64,000 nt of DNA from Virgibacillus ihumii (GCF_902726655.1 NZ_CACVAN010000001.1:1240001-1304000), one strand, 5' to 3'; positions 35,825-45,438 are shown, counted from the stretch's first letter. Numbers and translations are program-made. Notes: generated by a model from the sequence alone, not told the origin.

Positions 35825-36391
35825 TTATATTACCGCTTCTTTTTTAAACGGAATTTTCCGTATCACTTTAAGAAGTGCGTACATAGCTTGCCCTACTCTT
35901 ATCGAAACAATGCACTCCAATTCGGAGCGAAAACACTTCCTGTTAAAATAAGGAATTACTGAAATGGAAGGTTCACTTTTAAATGTGCTTTTGTTAGCGA
36001 AATATCCAGTCAGAAATCCTTTACTCGCCCATATTCCACCTGTTGCCAGGCCGGTACCATCTGCTTTTCCCGTACCAAATTCTGTTTTCCAGTAAAACCG
36101 CTGAAACGTAAATCGCTTTAATAAGATCGTTGCTGCGTCACGGTATGCCTTAACTATATGTATCAAATTTCTGCTGGTAGTTTGAAACAACTCAACACTT
36201 TGTTCAACTGACATATCAATTGTATCCTGATCAGAAAGATTTACCGTTCTGCTGATGATCCTTATGCGATAAAAATGCACAGCAACAGTAATTTTTTGAC
36301 AATCCTTTTGAAAAACGGCCTGACAGGTAATAACTATCTTTGAAAACAACACAATAATACAAACCAATAAAATTATGGCAACAATCCACAT
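35825..36391 (-). CDS. ytfI: DUF2953 membrane-anchored protein YtfI
   Basis: 188 residues with an N-terminal membrane helix (MWIVAIILLVCIIVLFSK) and a soluble domain of the DUF2953 family, including FYWKTEFGTGKADGTGLATG, the family's most conserved segment. Linked to ytfJ in sporulation loci of Bacillaceae; the function is unknown. The ATG at 36391 follows AGAGGTG by five to six bases. It is transcribed divergently from nadK. In B. subtilis yteJ and sppA follow; they are absent here. Confidence 0.88.
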   Translation of the reverse strand: MWIVAIILLVCIIVLFSKIVITCQAVFQKDCQKITVAVHFYRIRIISRTVNLSDQDTIDMSVEQSVELFQTTSRNLIHIVKAYRDAATILLKRFTFQRFYWKTEFGTGKADGTGLATGGIWASKGFLTGYFANKSTFKSEPSISVIPYFNRKCFRSELECIVSIRVGQAMYALLKVIRKIPFKKEAVI

Positions 36392-36521
36392 ATGCTCACC
36401 TCTAGCAATACTATGCAGCAAAATTTCATTTTTTATCCAATTTGGCTAAATATTAGTGTAAAAAGGTGCAAAATGGTACGATAAAAGAAGGAAATGTACA
36501 AGTACGGGAGGAGTAACATTG

Positions 36522-37322
36522 ATGCGTGCAAACCGTAAAAACATTTATATTTATCAGACAGCCGATCATTCGGATGATCAGTTGAATTCCCTGATTACAG
36601 AAGCTGAAAAAAATGGATTTACAATCGTCAATAACGCAAAAGATGCGAATATCATTTTGAGTATCGGCGGTGACGGAACATTTCTGCAGGCCGTCCGCAA
36701 AACCGGTTTTCGGCAGGATTGTTTATATACAGGACTTACACGATCAAATGAATCAGGTCTCTACTGTGATTTTAATATGGATAACATGGATGAAATGCTG
36801 CATACGATGAAGCATGCAGAACTTGAAGTCAGACGCTTTCCGGTAATAAACGTACAAATTAACGGCGAATCTTCTTTTAATTGCCTGAATGAGGTCAGTA
36901 TCCGTTCAACAATCATTAAGACAATCGTTATTGATGTTTATATTGATGATATGCATTTTGAAACGTTCAGGGGAGACGGTTTGATTGTTGCCACACCAAC
37001 CGGCAGCACTGGATACAACAAATCAACCGGAGGGTCTGTTATCGATCCGAAACTGCATTGCTTTCAGGTATCTGAACTGGCATCGCTGAATAACAACAGA
37101 TATCGAACGCTGGGATCACCCTTTTTATTAAATAGTGACCGTGAATTAACACTGAAAATTGTCCAGGACGGGAATGACTATCCCATAATCGGCTTAGACA
37201 ACGAGGCTTATCCGATCCGTAGTATTCAATCGTTAAACATAACCCTTAGTGACAAAGTCATTAAAACGGTAAAGCTTAAAAACAACTCATTCTGGTCACG
37301 TGTGAAACGAACATTTTTATAA
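36522..37322 (+). CDS. nadK: NAD kinase
   Basis: Phosphorylates NAD to NADP. 266 residues: GGDGT motif in ILSIGGDGTFLQA (catalytic Asp near 51), NE in CLNEVSIRS, and the Gly-rich nucleotide site GDGLIVATPTGSTGYNKS. The position corresponds to B. subtilis ytdI/nadK2, the second, sporulation-linked NAD kinase. The ATG at 36522 is preceded by GGGAGGAG at eight bases; a TTG immediately upstream is in frame but less well placed. The downstream 329-base gap to ytcJ holds a 120-base repeat. Confidence 0.94.
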   Translation: MRANRKNIYIYQTADHSDDQLNSLITEAEKNGFTIVNNAKDANIILSIGGDGTFLQAVRKTGFRQDCLYTGLTRSNESGLYCDFNMDNMDEMLHTMKHAELEVRRFPVINVQINGESSFNCLNEVSIRSTIIKTIVIDVYIDDMHFETFRGDGLIVATPTGSTGYNKSTGGSVIDPKLHCFQVSELASLNNNRYRTLGSPFLLNSDRELTLKIVQDGNDYPIIGLDNEAYPIRSIQSLNITLSDKVIKTVKLKNNSFWSRVKRTFL

Positions 37323-37390
37323 GTTGCTTTTAAAATGGATTGGTTTTAAACACAAAATCCATAAATGCGATATAATATGATGTATTACCA

Positions 37391-37509
37391 CCGCTACGGA
37401 AATACACGTCGCTTTCCGTGGGCGGCTGATGAGCCTTCTTGCGCTACCGCGCTGCGAAGTCTCATCTAGGCCTCTGCTCCCACAGGAGTCTCCGCGTATT
37501 TCCTCCGCT
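37391..37509. repeat. 120-base structured repeat, copy B
   Basis: Begins CCGCTACGGAAATACACG and ends CGTATTTCCTCCGCT, aligned over its full length with 30024-30143. The outer arms GGAAATACACG / CGCGTATTTCC pair at ten of eleven positions. Unlike copy A it has no GGCTGGGACAAAA frame. It fills much of the 37323-37651 gap, in which I see no gene. Confidence 0.85.
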
Positions 37510-37633
37510 GGTTCTTGTTCTGTTATCCACCGTCGAGGTCAGGAAACTTTACGAGATAATACTATATCGCAGTTTAGTTCAACTGCGAATGATTAGCGTA
37601 ATTAAACACTTATAAAACTCATAATGCGACATT

Positions 37634-37672
37634 TAAACCCTTACCGGGCTTTCACAACCGGTAAGGGTTTTT
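37634..37672. terminator. Terminator overlapping the ytcJ stop
   Basis: AAACCCTTACCGG (37635-37647) pairs with CCGGTAAGGGTTT (37658-37670). The ytcJ stop codon is in the loop. The T run is stronger on the plus strand (TTTTTCTC) than on the minus strand. Confidence 0.75.
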
Positions 37673-39256
37673 CTCATACACAATATCTCCATCCACTACA
37701 GTCATAGCCACTTCCACTTGATCAAGCATTTCAGGGTCCATTTGAAAAATATCATCCTCCAAAATAGTAAAGTCCGCTGTATATCCTTCTTTAATCAGCC
37801 CGCGGAAATTCTCTTGGCTTATCGCTTGTGCACTGCCAACGGTATACAGCCGAACTGCTTCGAACACGGAAAGTTTCTGACCCGGTAAATAAACCTTGCC
37901 GTCAAAAGATGATTTACGCAAAACTGCCGCCTGGATACCCAGAAGCGGATTGGCTCCCTCGATCGGAGCATCAGACCCTCCTGCACAAATCACACCATTC
38001 TCCATCATTGTCTTCCATGCATATGAAAGCTTCAATCGGTCATTTCCGATTCGGCCAATGACCCATGGAAAATCAGATGCTACAAAAGAGGGCTGAATAT
38101 CTACTATGACAGGTATTTCGGTCAATGTTTTTAATGAACGTTCATTAAGTAACTGACCATGGATTAACCGATCACGCGCACCATTTTGTAACGGATATTT
38201 CTTCATAACTGATATGATTTCATCCGCAGCCTGATCTCCAATCGCATGAACCGCAATTGGCAGATCATACTTTCTCGCCTTTTGAACAATATTTTCCAGG
38301 TTTTCTCTGCTGTGAATCGCAACACCTGTATTTCCTTCATCATCACTATAATCATTGCTCAGCCAGGCAGTCCGCCCGCCAAGAGCACCATCGGAAAAAA
38401 GTTTAACAGCACCTAACTCAACATATGTAGTTCCATCAAGGAATCCCATATTCTCTTCAAGCATGTCATCTAATACTTCATGATGAACCAATAAATGCGC
38501 CTTGAACTTTTTCTTTGTTCCGTTAACCGCATGCATAAACGCCTGATACGTTTTATTGAATCCGCCATAATAATTTAAATCTTCACTATGTCCACCAACC
38601 AGACCCTTAGCTAAAAGATCGTCGACAGCAATATTAATCACCTGTTGTAAATATTCCTGAGAAACTTCCGGCATTGCCGCTTTGATTAATTCCTGGGCTG
38701 TGTCCAAAAAATAACCTGCTGCTTTCCCCTCCTTATCCCGAACGATAATACCACCTTGCGGATTTGGAGTGTCTTCGGCAATTTTGGATAATTGCATCGC
38801 CTTTGAATTGGCCAATAATGCATGACGGCAAACTCTTGAAAGTATCATCGGATTATCCGGGGATATATCATCCAATTCAGCTTTTGAAAATATTACCGGA
38901 TCCTCCCATTGGTTTTCATTCCAGCCTTCACCGACAAGCCATTCGCCATCCGATAAATTAGCAGTCCTATTTTTTAATGCTTCCTTTACCTCTTCAGCAG
39001 ATATCATCTGGGACAAATCCAGTCTAAGCAATTTTTCTCCATGCTGTATAATATGCATATGGCTATCCACCAAACCGGGAAGCATCATTTTTCCTTTCAG
39101 GTTCACTTCATTATCAATCTGGTCAAAGAAATCATGATACAATCGCTCATATGTGCCAACTGCTTTTATAAATTCCCCTTCGGTATAGACTGCTTCTGCT
39201 GCGTCCCCTTCATTGTCCATCGTGTAGATTGGACCGCCAAACCAAAGTATGCCCAT
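37652..39256 (-). CDS. ytcJ: Amidohydrolase family protein YtcJ
   Basis: 534-residue metal-dependent amidohydrolase (amidohydrolase-3 branch). Metal motif GLVDSHMHIIQ, a long central domain, IAVHAIGDQAADEIIS and C-terminal YTVGSAQAISQENFRGLIKEGYTADF, the typical end of the fold. The substrate is not known; relatives hydrolyse formamides or related N-acyl compounds. Monocistronic, with a terminator overlapping its stop. In B. subtilis ytcJ also follows the nadK-like gene. Confidence 0.9.
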   Translation of the reverse strand: MGILWFGGPIYTMDNEGDAAEAVYTEGEFIKAVGTYERLYHDFFDQIDNEVNLKGKMMLPGLVDSHMHIIQHGEKLLRLDLSQMISAEEVKEALKNRTANLSDGEWLVGEGWNENQWEDPVIFSKAELDDISPDNPMILSRVCRHALLANSKAMQLSKIAEDTPNPQGGIIVRDKEGKAAGYFLDTAQELIKAAMPEVSQEYLQQVINIAVDDLLAKGLVGGHSEDLNYYGGFNKTYQAFMHAVNGTKKKFKAHLLVHHEVLDDMLEENMGFLDGTTYVELGAVKLFSDGALGGRTAWLSNDYSDDEGNTGVAIHSRENLENIVQKARKYDLPIAVHAIGDQAADEIISVMKKYPLQNGARDRLIHGQLLNERSLKTLTEIPVIVDIQPSFVASDFPWVIGRIGNDRLKLSYAWKTMMENGVICAGGSDAPIEGANPLLGIQAAVLRKSSFDGKVYLPGQKLSVFEAVRLYTVGSAQAISQENFRGLIKEGYTADFTILEDDIFQMDPEMLDQVEVAMTVVDGDIVYEKNPYRL

Positions 39257-39317
39257 GTAATCTCCCCCTGGAAGTTCGTATTCTTTATAAAAACCTTACC
39301 CATTTATCCAATAAAAA

Positions 39318-39349
39318 TCAAGGGCTGCTCCTAAATTAGGAGCAGCCCA
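39318..39349 (-). terminator. Terminator after the SASP gene
   Basis: Minus-strand perfect stem GGGCTGCTCCTA/TAGGAGCAGCCC (39322-39348) followed by TTGATTTTTATT. Confidence 0.88.
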
Positions 39350-39369
39350 AATCCATGAGTATTTTGTTA

Positions 39370-39570
39370 TTACTGTTGTTGACCGCCAAATTGTTGCTGA
39401 GCAGTTTGAACAAGGCGTTTTGTGATTTCACCGCCAACTGAACCATTTGCGCGGGAAGTGTTGTCAGCACTTAGCTGTACACCAAATTCTGATGCGATTT
39501 CAGTTTTCATTTGATCCAGTGCCTGTTGTGCACCAGGTACTACCAATTGGTTTGAATTATTGTTTGCCAT
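39370..39570 (-). CDS. sspA: Alpha/beta-type small acid-soluble spore protein
   Basis: 66 residues: [20 protein letters not shown] and the two family signatures, the germination protease site TEIASEFGV and the DNA-contact region [15 protein letters not shown]. Such SASPs coat forespore DNA and protect it from UV and heat. The ATG at 39570 follows AGGAGG by nine bases; a GTG two codons upstream is closer to it than usual. It could be any one of the sspA-D paralogues; position next to thiI matches B. subtilis sspA. Own terminator. Confidence 0.95.
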   Translation of the reverse strand: MANNNSNQLVVPGAQQALDQMKTEIASEFGVQLSADNTSRANGSVGGEITKRLVQTAQQQFGGQQQ

Positions 39571-39640
39571 CTTCACTCACCTCCTTGGTACTTATAGACT
39601 TTGAAGGTTGGAGGAATTTTAAACTGGTATTTGCTGTAAA

Positions 39641-40843
39641 TTAAAGTAAATCACTGAACTCATCTTTTTTTTCTGGTTTTCCTGTAAGCTTAATCACTTC
39701 TGTGCCGGTAACTGCTTCATCAATTAATGCTGTAAAATCTTCCTGTGATTCAAATTGATTAATTTTTTCCCGACTCGGCTTTGTTTTAGGTGATTTAGGC
39801 ACGAATATTGTGCAGCAATCTTCATACGGCCTGATGGAAATATCGTAAGTGTCGATATTTCTGGAAACTTTAACGATATCATCTTTATCCATTGCAATTA
39901 ACGGCCGGATAATCGGAATATTGGTTACTTCATTAATCGCATTCATACTTTCCATTGTTTGGCTTGCAACCTGCCCAAGACTCTCACCAGTGGTCATGGA
40001 AAGGATTGATTCTTGTTCACAGACCCTCTCACTGATTCGGAACATCATCCGGCGCATAATGGTCATCGCATATCCGTCCGGCATCGTACGGAAAATATAT
40101 TGCTGCAGCTTCGTAAATGGTACAACATGCACTTTAACCGCATTTCCATACGCGGTTAATTTTTCAGCTAAATCCAATACTTTTTGCTTGGCACGTTCAC
40201 TCGTAAATGGCGGTGAGTGAAAATGAATCGCTTCGATTTGCACCCCACGCTTCATTGCAAGAAAACCAGCAACCGGACTATCAATCCCACCCGACAACAG
40301 GAGTATCGATTTACCGGAAGTACCCACAGGTAATCCGCCTAAACCATTCACCACACTTGATGTTAAATAAGTTGCTTCTGTTCTGATTTCAACCTTAATC
40401 TCAAGATCGGGATTATGCACATCCACTGTATATCCATTTGTGTTTGTCAGCAAATGGCCGCCAAGAACCTGGTTCATATCCTGCGAACGAACGGGAAACT
40501 CCTTATCAATTCGTTTGACAGATACCTTGAACGTTTTAACATCGGAACTGTTATGCAACGCCCATAAAGCCGCTTCTTTTATTTCATCAGCATTATTGGA
40601 CACTTTAATCGCCAGACTCAGGCTTTGAATTCCAAAAACATTTTTGCATTTTTCCATAACCGGTTCCGGTTCATGTCCATTTAATAACACGAACATTCTT
40701 CCCTGTGTTCGTTTTACTTTGACCCCGGGAAATTCCACTAACTTATTCTTAAGATTATTTTGCAGCTGCACAATAAATTTCTTTCTGTTTTTCCCTTTTA
40801 AGGCCATTTCGCCGTACCGGATTAAAATATAATCATATTCCAT
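39641..40843 (-). CDS. thiI: tRNA 4-thiouridine synthase ThiI
   Basis: Sulfur transfer to U8 of tRNA and, in some bacteria, thiamine thiazole synthesis. 400 residues: N-terminal ferredoxin-like and THUMP domains (about 1-165) and a PP-loop ATPase with LLSGGIDSPVAGFLAMKRG. The rhodanese domain of the E. coli enzyme is absent, as expected for Bacillus. It starts six bases after the iscS stop, and the paired cysteine desulfurase supplies the sulfur, as with NifZ-ThiI in B. subtilis. Confidence 0.96.
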   Translation of the reverse strand: MEYDYILIRYGEMALKGKNRKKFIVQLQNNLKNKLVEFPGVKVKRTQGRMFVLLNGHEPEPVMEKCKNVFGIQSLSLAIKVSNNADEIKEAALWALHNSSDVKTFKVSVKRIDKEFPVRSQDMNQVLGGHLLTNTNGYTVDVHNPDLEIKVEIRTEATYLTSSVVNGLGGLPVGTSGKSILLLSGGIDSPVAGFLAMKRGVQIEAIHFHSPPFTSERAKQKVLDLAEKLTAYGNAVKVHVVPFTKLQQYIFRTMPDGYAMTIMRRMMFRISERVCEQESILSMTTGESLGQVASQTMESMNAINEVTNIPIIRPLIAMDKDDIVKVSRNIDTYDISIRPYEDCCTIFVPKSPKTKPSREKINQFESQEDFTALIDEAVTGTEVIKLTGKPEKKDEFSDLL

Positions 40844-40849
40844 TACTAT

Positions 40850-41992
40850 CTACCCCATTACTGCTTTAAATTTATTAATTGCTTCTTCCAGCGCCTTTAA
40901 AAACTGTTCGATTTCTGATTCAGTTGTATCAAACGACATGCTGATGCGCAATGCAGAAGTGGAACGGTCTGAGTCGAATCCACATGCTGCCAAGGTTTTA
41001 CTTTCATCCGACTGCTTGGATGAACAGGCTGATTTGGTGGAAATAAATATATCTCGTTCACCAAGCATATGAATGATCACTTCAGGTTTTATGCCGGGAA
41101 CGGAAATATTCATAATATGCGGTGCAGCGTCTGATGGGGTATTGATTACTACACCGTCCATTGCTTCCAGATGTTTCACAAGCAACTGCTTCAGTCCATT
41201 CATATGTTTAGTGCCCTTTGTTTCACGTTCGCTGATTAATCGCATCGCCTTTACCAATGAGACTGCACCGGCAAGATTTTCCGTTCCGGATCGTAATGAC
41301 CGCTCCTGATCTCCACCATGAAATAAGGGCAGCAAATTCGTCCGTTCATTCACATATAAGATTCCGGTCCCCTTTAATCCATGGATTTTGTGTCCGGAAA
41401 TAGTGCATAAATCAATCCCGCTGTTGTGCAGCTGCACAGGTACTTTTCCCATGCCCTGTACATGGTCAACATGTAATGCAAGTTTTGGGTGCTTCTTGGC
41501 AACCTCACCAATTTCACGAATCGGCTGGATTGATCCGATTTCATTGTTCACATGCATTATACTGATTAAGATGGTGTCTTCCTGGATCGCATTTTTCAAA
41601 TCTTCTATTGAAATCCGGCCATTTTCATCTACAGGCAAATACGTCACACGAAAACCCGCTTCTTCTTCTAGACTTCGGCATGCCTGATAAACTGATGGGT
41701 GTTCAACCTCGGTTGTAATGATATGTTTTCCGCGGCTCTGATGTTTATTGGCGAATCCTTTAATTGCAAGGTTATTTCCCTCGGTTCCGCCAGATGTAAA
41801 AATAATTTCCTCCTGTGACACACCAAGGATGGATGACGCCTGTTCTTTTGACTTTTGCAGCAATGTTTCCGCCTTTCCGCCAAACTGATGAATGCTCGAT
41901 GGATTGGCAAAAAAACTCTCCGCTGCCTGATGAAAGCTTTTCAGAACAGATGGGTCCGGTTTAGTTGTTGCGCTGTTATCCAAATAGATCAC
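40850..41992 (-). CDS. nifZ: Cysteine desulfurase (NifZ-type)
   Basis: PLP enzyme, 380 residues, delivering sulfur to ThiI. MIYLDNSATT, GGTEGNNLAIKG, Lys202 in TISGHKIHGLKGTG (Schiff base) and the mobile-loop Cys in ISTKSACSSKQS. The start is a GTG at 41992 with AAAGGAG eight bases upstream. The usual HVDAVQ segment reads HVDHVQGMGK. Operon nifZ-thiI. A large hairpin sits 46 bases upstream of its start and may belong to its leader or terminate ezrA. Confidence 0.95.
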   Translation of the reverse strand: MIYLDNSATTKPDPSVLKSFHQAAESFFANPSSIHQFGGKAETLLQKSKEQASSILGVSQEEIIFTSGGTEGNNLAIKGFANKHQSRGKHIITTEVEHPSVYQACRSLEEEAGFRVTYLPVDENGRISIEDLKNAIQEDTILISIMHVNNEIGSIQPIREIGEVAKKHPKLALHVDHVQGMGKVPVQLHNSGIDLCTISGHKIHGLKGTGILYVNERTNLLPLFHGGDQERSLRSGTENLAGAVSLVKAMRLISERETKGTKHMNGLKQLLVKHLEAMDGVVINTPSDAAPHIMNISVPGIKPEVIIHMLGERDIFISTKSACSSKQSDESKTLAACGFDSDRSTSALRISMSFDTTESEIEQFLKALEEAINKFKAVMG

Positions 41993-42037
41993 GATAAATA
42001 CTCCTTTTAACCCTATTAATATAAAACAAACAACGAA

Positions 42038-42085
42038 GGCTGACTTAAAAACGGGTTTACCGCATACCCGATCCTTAAGACAGCC
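42038..42085 (-). terminator. Two-layer hairpin between ezrA and nifZ
   Basis: The outer arms GGCTGACTTAA (42038-42048) and TTAAGACAGCC (42075-42085) pair at ten of eleven positions. Inside, CGGGT and ACCCG form a second stem that on the minus strand is followed by TTTTTAAG. The inner part can act as the ezrA terminator. The outer arm downstream of it would compete, so a leader function for nifZ is also possible. Confidence 0.6.
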
Positions 42086-42152
42086 CCATCATTTACGTCA
42101 TGTATTTCAAACAATGATAATCATACATCAAACGATACGTTTTTACTATTAT

Positions 42153-43844
42153 TTAGTTTGCTGCTTGCTGATATTCCTCGATACGCTTCAATGCACCAGG
42201 CTCGATTTCCTCAACAGCCTTGGCAGCCTGCTCCAATGCAAGTTCATATTCATATGAACGAAATAGCCGTTCTGATTCTGATAACTTCGCAGACAAAACA
42301 GGATTCTGACTGCGATATCTATTTGCATACTGAATAACCTGTTCAGTCAAATAAGCCTGATCAAGAATTGTTTCCGTCTGTTCAGCAACCTGAGTAACAC
42401 CGGCATCTGCATCAGATATTGTCTGCTGCACTTCTGAAATATCCAATGGCTGTTTATTCAATGCATCCAATACTCTTGCATTCTTATTTGCAGCATCTTC
42501 CATCAAGTTCCAGATAAACCCCGGAACACCTGGAATATTACTTTTATTTAACCGACGGCTTGTACGATAAAGTTCATTCTTCATTTCATTCAACTTTTCT
42601 TTTGCTGCCACTTCATCTTTACGTAAATTTTGAATTTGTTTCTTAAATTCATCATGTTCCTTTTGCAAATCTTCCACTTTCTCAAACCCACTTTCCAGTT
42701 CAGAACGAAGAGCGGAATGAGAAGTTTCCATTTGGTCCATTTCAGTCTTTACCATATCAAGCTGTTTTTTCAACTGTCCAATCGATTTGTCGAGTACAAG
42801 GTATTTTTCCATATCAGTATCTTCGAAATAATATGCTTTCTGCAGTTCCTCAATTTCTTCCTTGGTAACAAGAAAATCATCTTCCAGATTTTCCAGTTCT
42901 TCCTGAAAAACCGGCATTTTATTTTCCGCATAATTTTTGGCAACCGCTTCTTTCTCCAACAGCTGATACATTTCGGCAATTCGCTCTTCTATCTCAGTTT
43001 TTATCTCTATAGCCGGGTCCCCATTGCCATTATCCAATGCACGGACGCAATCCTTCAGCCGCTGCTGATACGTATGTATTTCTTTCTCAAATCCAAAATG
43101 TTCGACACGATAACCATCAGCTTTCATACCTTTCAGCCCGTTTAAAAGATCATCCAGCTGTTCAGGCAATTCTTTCTTACATGCTTTATAGAGAGCAGGA
43201 AATTCTTCCATTTCTTTTTGGAGAATGGAAAGTTCATCTTTAAGCCCTTCCACCACGTGATGAGCTTCCGAATAATTTCCGGATTCAACATGCTCTCGGT
43301 ATCGTATCAACTGTTCCTCCAACTGATCAATTTCAGCGTCATAATGTCTTTCGGCATCGCCGTACTGATAGCGATGTTGAGAGAGTTTTTTCCGTAACGC
43401 CTTGATGGTTGGTTGAATTTGTTCAATTTCTTTGCGGCTGGACTCTTCGGATTCCATCAATTCATCTAACTCATACAGCATCTTTTCAATTTCGTCTTCA
43501 ATCGATTGAAGGATTTCTTCTGTTTGACGTAATATCTTCTTTGCCTTGGGAAACCGGTATCTGTCTGCTGCCTCCTCAGAATCAAACAAATACTCTTCAA
43601 TATCCGGCAATTCTTTCGTAACGATCAGTTCCCAGCGATCTTTCCATGATTCGAATTTATGCTGTGTTTCACCGGAGAGGTTTAAACTTTTAATCCGACC
43701 AATTTGGGATGCAACGTTGCGATTCATAATATCCATTTTCCAGGCTTCCAACCTGTCTACCACATCATAGATCTTTTTTCGCATTATAAGCCCGGTAATA
43801 ATCAGTGCAATAATTATCAATATAATGCCGATGATGTAAGCCAT
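42153..43844 (-). CDS. ezrA: Septation ring formation regulator EzrA
   Basis: Negative regulator of FtsZ ring assembly that also links the ring to cell wall synthesis. 563 residues: one N-terminal membrane helix (AYIIGIILIIIALIITGLIM) with the bulk in the cytoplasm as a series of spectrin-like antiparallel coiled coils, and the conserved C-terminal patch QYANRYRSQNP (the QNR motif). The ATG at 43844 follows AGGAGG at five to six bases; the upstream in-frame start adds 14 residues with no family match. The neighbour order iscS-ezrA-refZ is that of B. subtilis, without braB and hisJ. Confidence 0.95.
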   Translation of the reverse strand: MAYIIGIILIIIALIITGLIMRKKIYDVVDRLEAWKMDIMNRNVASQIGRIKSLNLSGETQHKFESWKDRWELIVTKELPDIEEYLFDSEEAADRYRFPKAKKILRQTEEILQSIEDEIEKMLYELDELMESEESSRKEIEQIQPTIKALRKKLSQHRYQYGDAERHYDAEIDQLEEQLIRYREHVESGNYSEAHHVVEGLKDELSILQKEMEEFPALYKACKKELPEQLDDLLNGLKGMKADGYRVEHFGFEKEIHTYQQRLKDCVRALDNGNGDPAIEIKTEIEERIAEMYQLLEKEAVAKNYAENKMPVFQEELENLEDDFLVTKEEIEELQKAYYFEDTDMEKYLVLDKSIGQLKKQLDMVKTEMDQMETSHSALRSELESGFEKVEDLQKEHDEFKKQIQNLRKDEVAAKEKLNEMKNELYRTSRRLNKSNIPGVPGFIWNLMEDAANKNARVLDALNKQPLDISEVQQTISDADAGVTQVAEQTETILDQAYLTEQVIQYANRYRSQNPVLSAKLSESERLFRSYEYELALEQAAKAVEEIEPGALKRIEEYQQAAN

Positions 43845-44058
43845 AAAATGCCTCCTGACTGTATTCCTGTATAAGAGGGTTATCATTCGATGAATTTCTC
43901 TTGGAAGAACAGGGATTGTCGGATTATCAACAAAACTCCTGCAATCATGTCGTTATTATACTAATGATACCATGTAATCTACATTTTTGGCTAAAAAAAT
44001 TCAATTAATATGCGATTTTGACAAGATTTTTTCTAAAACCCTGACCAAATTACGAGTT

Positions 44059-44682
44059 TTACACCTTTTTACTATGTTGCCGATTATTTTCGATGACATA
44101 GTCGAGCCATTCTCCAATCGTTTTTATATACTTATTGGCAAATGCCCCATGCGACCGTTCACCAATCACCTGATTTTTCCATTCATGCTGCAGAATATAT
44201 GGCGTAATCAGCATTCCTTTTAATTGCATCAGCAAAAATTGATGATCATTGGCCCTTTTGCTGTCTGTAAGTGCATCGAAAAATGTATTTTTAATAAAAT
44301 AGTTTTCTTTTGCTAGATAAGTGACTGCCATTTCCCGCACAAAAACAGAATCCAATGACAATTCTCTGTGTATGAAACACGAAAATTGATGATTGCTTTG
44401 CTTATACTGTATAATTGCTTCAACCATTAGTTTCAATCGGGTTATTGGTTGTTCGGATTCACTGTTCTGCAGTGTCTCCTCTATTGTTTCAAGATATGCT
44501 TCATAATAACGAGTGACGGCATGCTCCAATAATCCTTGCTTGCTTTTAAAATAGTAACTTATAAGAGAAACGTTTACCGTCGCCTTGTCGGCAATATCCC
44601 GTACTGAGGTTCCGTGAAACCCATTTTGAAAAAATAGTTGAGACGCTGCATCGACGACTTTTTGTTTTGTTGGATATTTCAT
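44059..44682 (-). CDS. refZ: TetR-family forespore DNA-binding protein RefZ
   Basis: 207 residues. N-terminal helix-turn-helix KVVDAASQLFFQNGFHGTSV and DIADKATVNVSLISYYFKSK, then a helical dimerisation domain. Position between ezrA and ytsP identifies RefZ (YttP), which binds sites around the origin and helps position the polar septum during sporulation. AGGAGATGAATTTAAT precedes the ATG. It is divergently transcribed from ytsP. I did not find RefZ-binding palindromes in this window. Confidence 0.9.
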   Translation of the reverse strand: MKYPTKQKVVDAASQLFFQNGFHGTSVRDIADKATVNVSLISYYFKSKQGLLEHAVTRYYEAYLETIEETLQNSESEQPITRLKLMVEAIIQYKQSNHQFSCFIHRELSLDSVFVREMAVTYLAKENYFIKNTFFDALTDSKRANDHQFLLMQLKGMLITPYILQHEWKNQVIGERSHGAFANKYIKTIGEWLDYVIENNRQHSKKV

Positions 44683-44800
44683 ATTAAATTCATCTCCTTA
44701 TATCTATTTTACGACAAACAGATGATATATCCTTCTATTTTCTATCGACAATTAACTCAAAAGAATGTCGAAATATCAATTACTGAAAGGATAAATAACC

Positions 44801-45283
44801 ATGTTTCAAACTACCGCCTATTCAGGTGAAAAAGCTAAAGATTATGAATTATTACTAAAACAACTGACAGCACTGACCGAAGACGAATCTGATACAATCG
44901 CCAACCTTTCAAACGCCTCTGCACTATTAAACCAATTTCTTCATGATGTTAACTGGGTTGGGTTTTATCTTTGGAAGGAAGATCAGCTCGTACTCGGTCC
45001 ATTCCAAGGTTTACCGGCCTGCCTTCGTATTGACTATGGAAAAGGGGTATGCGGAACAGCGATTGAGACACGAGAATCACAACTGATTGAAGATGTCACA
45101 AAATTCCCGGGACACATTGCATGTGACAGTGCCAGCAAATCGGAAATTGTTGTCCCATTGCTAATAAATAATGAAATTTACGGAGTTTTAGACATTGACA
45201 GTCCCAGCCTGAACCGATTCGATGAGACGGACAGGGAGTATCTCGAAAAATTCGCGGAAATTGTCGAAGGATTTTTGAAGTAA
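44801..45283 (+). CDS. ytsP: GAF-domain free methionine-(R)-sulfoxide reductase
   Basis: 160-residue single GAF domain. The three cysteines C74, C84 and C108 have the spacing 10 and 24, the same as the catalytic set of the fRMsr family (for example C84, C94, C118 in E. coli). NWVGFYLW and GVLDIDSP are family hallmarks. It should reduce free methionine sulfoxide with thioredoxin and so protect against oxidation. The start has GAAAGGA about 10 bases upstream. Confidence 0.93.
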   Translation: MFQTTAYSGEKAKDYELLLKQLTALTEDESDTIANLSNASALLNQFLHDVNWVGFYLWKEDQLVLGPFQGLPACLRIDYGKGVCGTAIETRESQLIEDVTKFPGHIACDSASKSEIVVPLLINNEIYGVLDIDSPSLNRFDETDREYLEKFAEIVEGFLK

Positions 45284-45403
45284 TTTATATCAACATCGTT
45301 TTACAGACGCAAACTGCATGTATCGTTAATCCAATCATGCGAATACCGAGTGTACGATATATTTTAAGATAATCAAAAAAATTATTAAAAACACAGATTA
45401 TGA

Positions 45404-45432
45404 TTGACTTCCTGTCTCAAAACTTATATACT
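45404..45432 (+). promoter_or_regulatory. Sigma-A promoter of rpsD
   Basis: TTGACT (45404-45409), a 17-base spacer and TATACT (45427-45432). Strong match. The transcription start would be near 45439, leaving a leader of about 180 bases. Confidence 0.85.
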
Positions 45433-45438
45433 ATTCGT

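Noticed and set aside
42630..43145. 171-codon open frame antisense to ezrA
   Set aside because: Phe/Leu-rich product from the complement of Lys/Glu-rich coiled-coil codons; no ribosome binding site, wholly inside ezrA.
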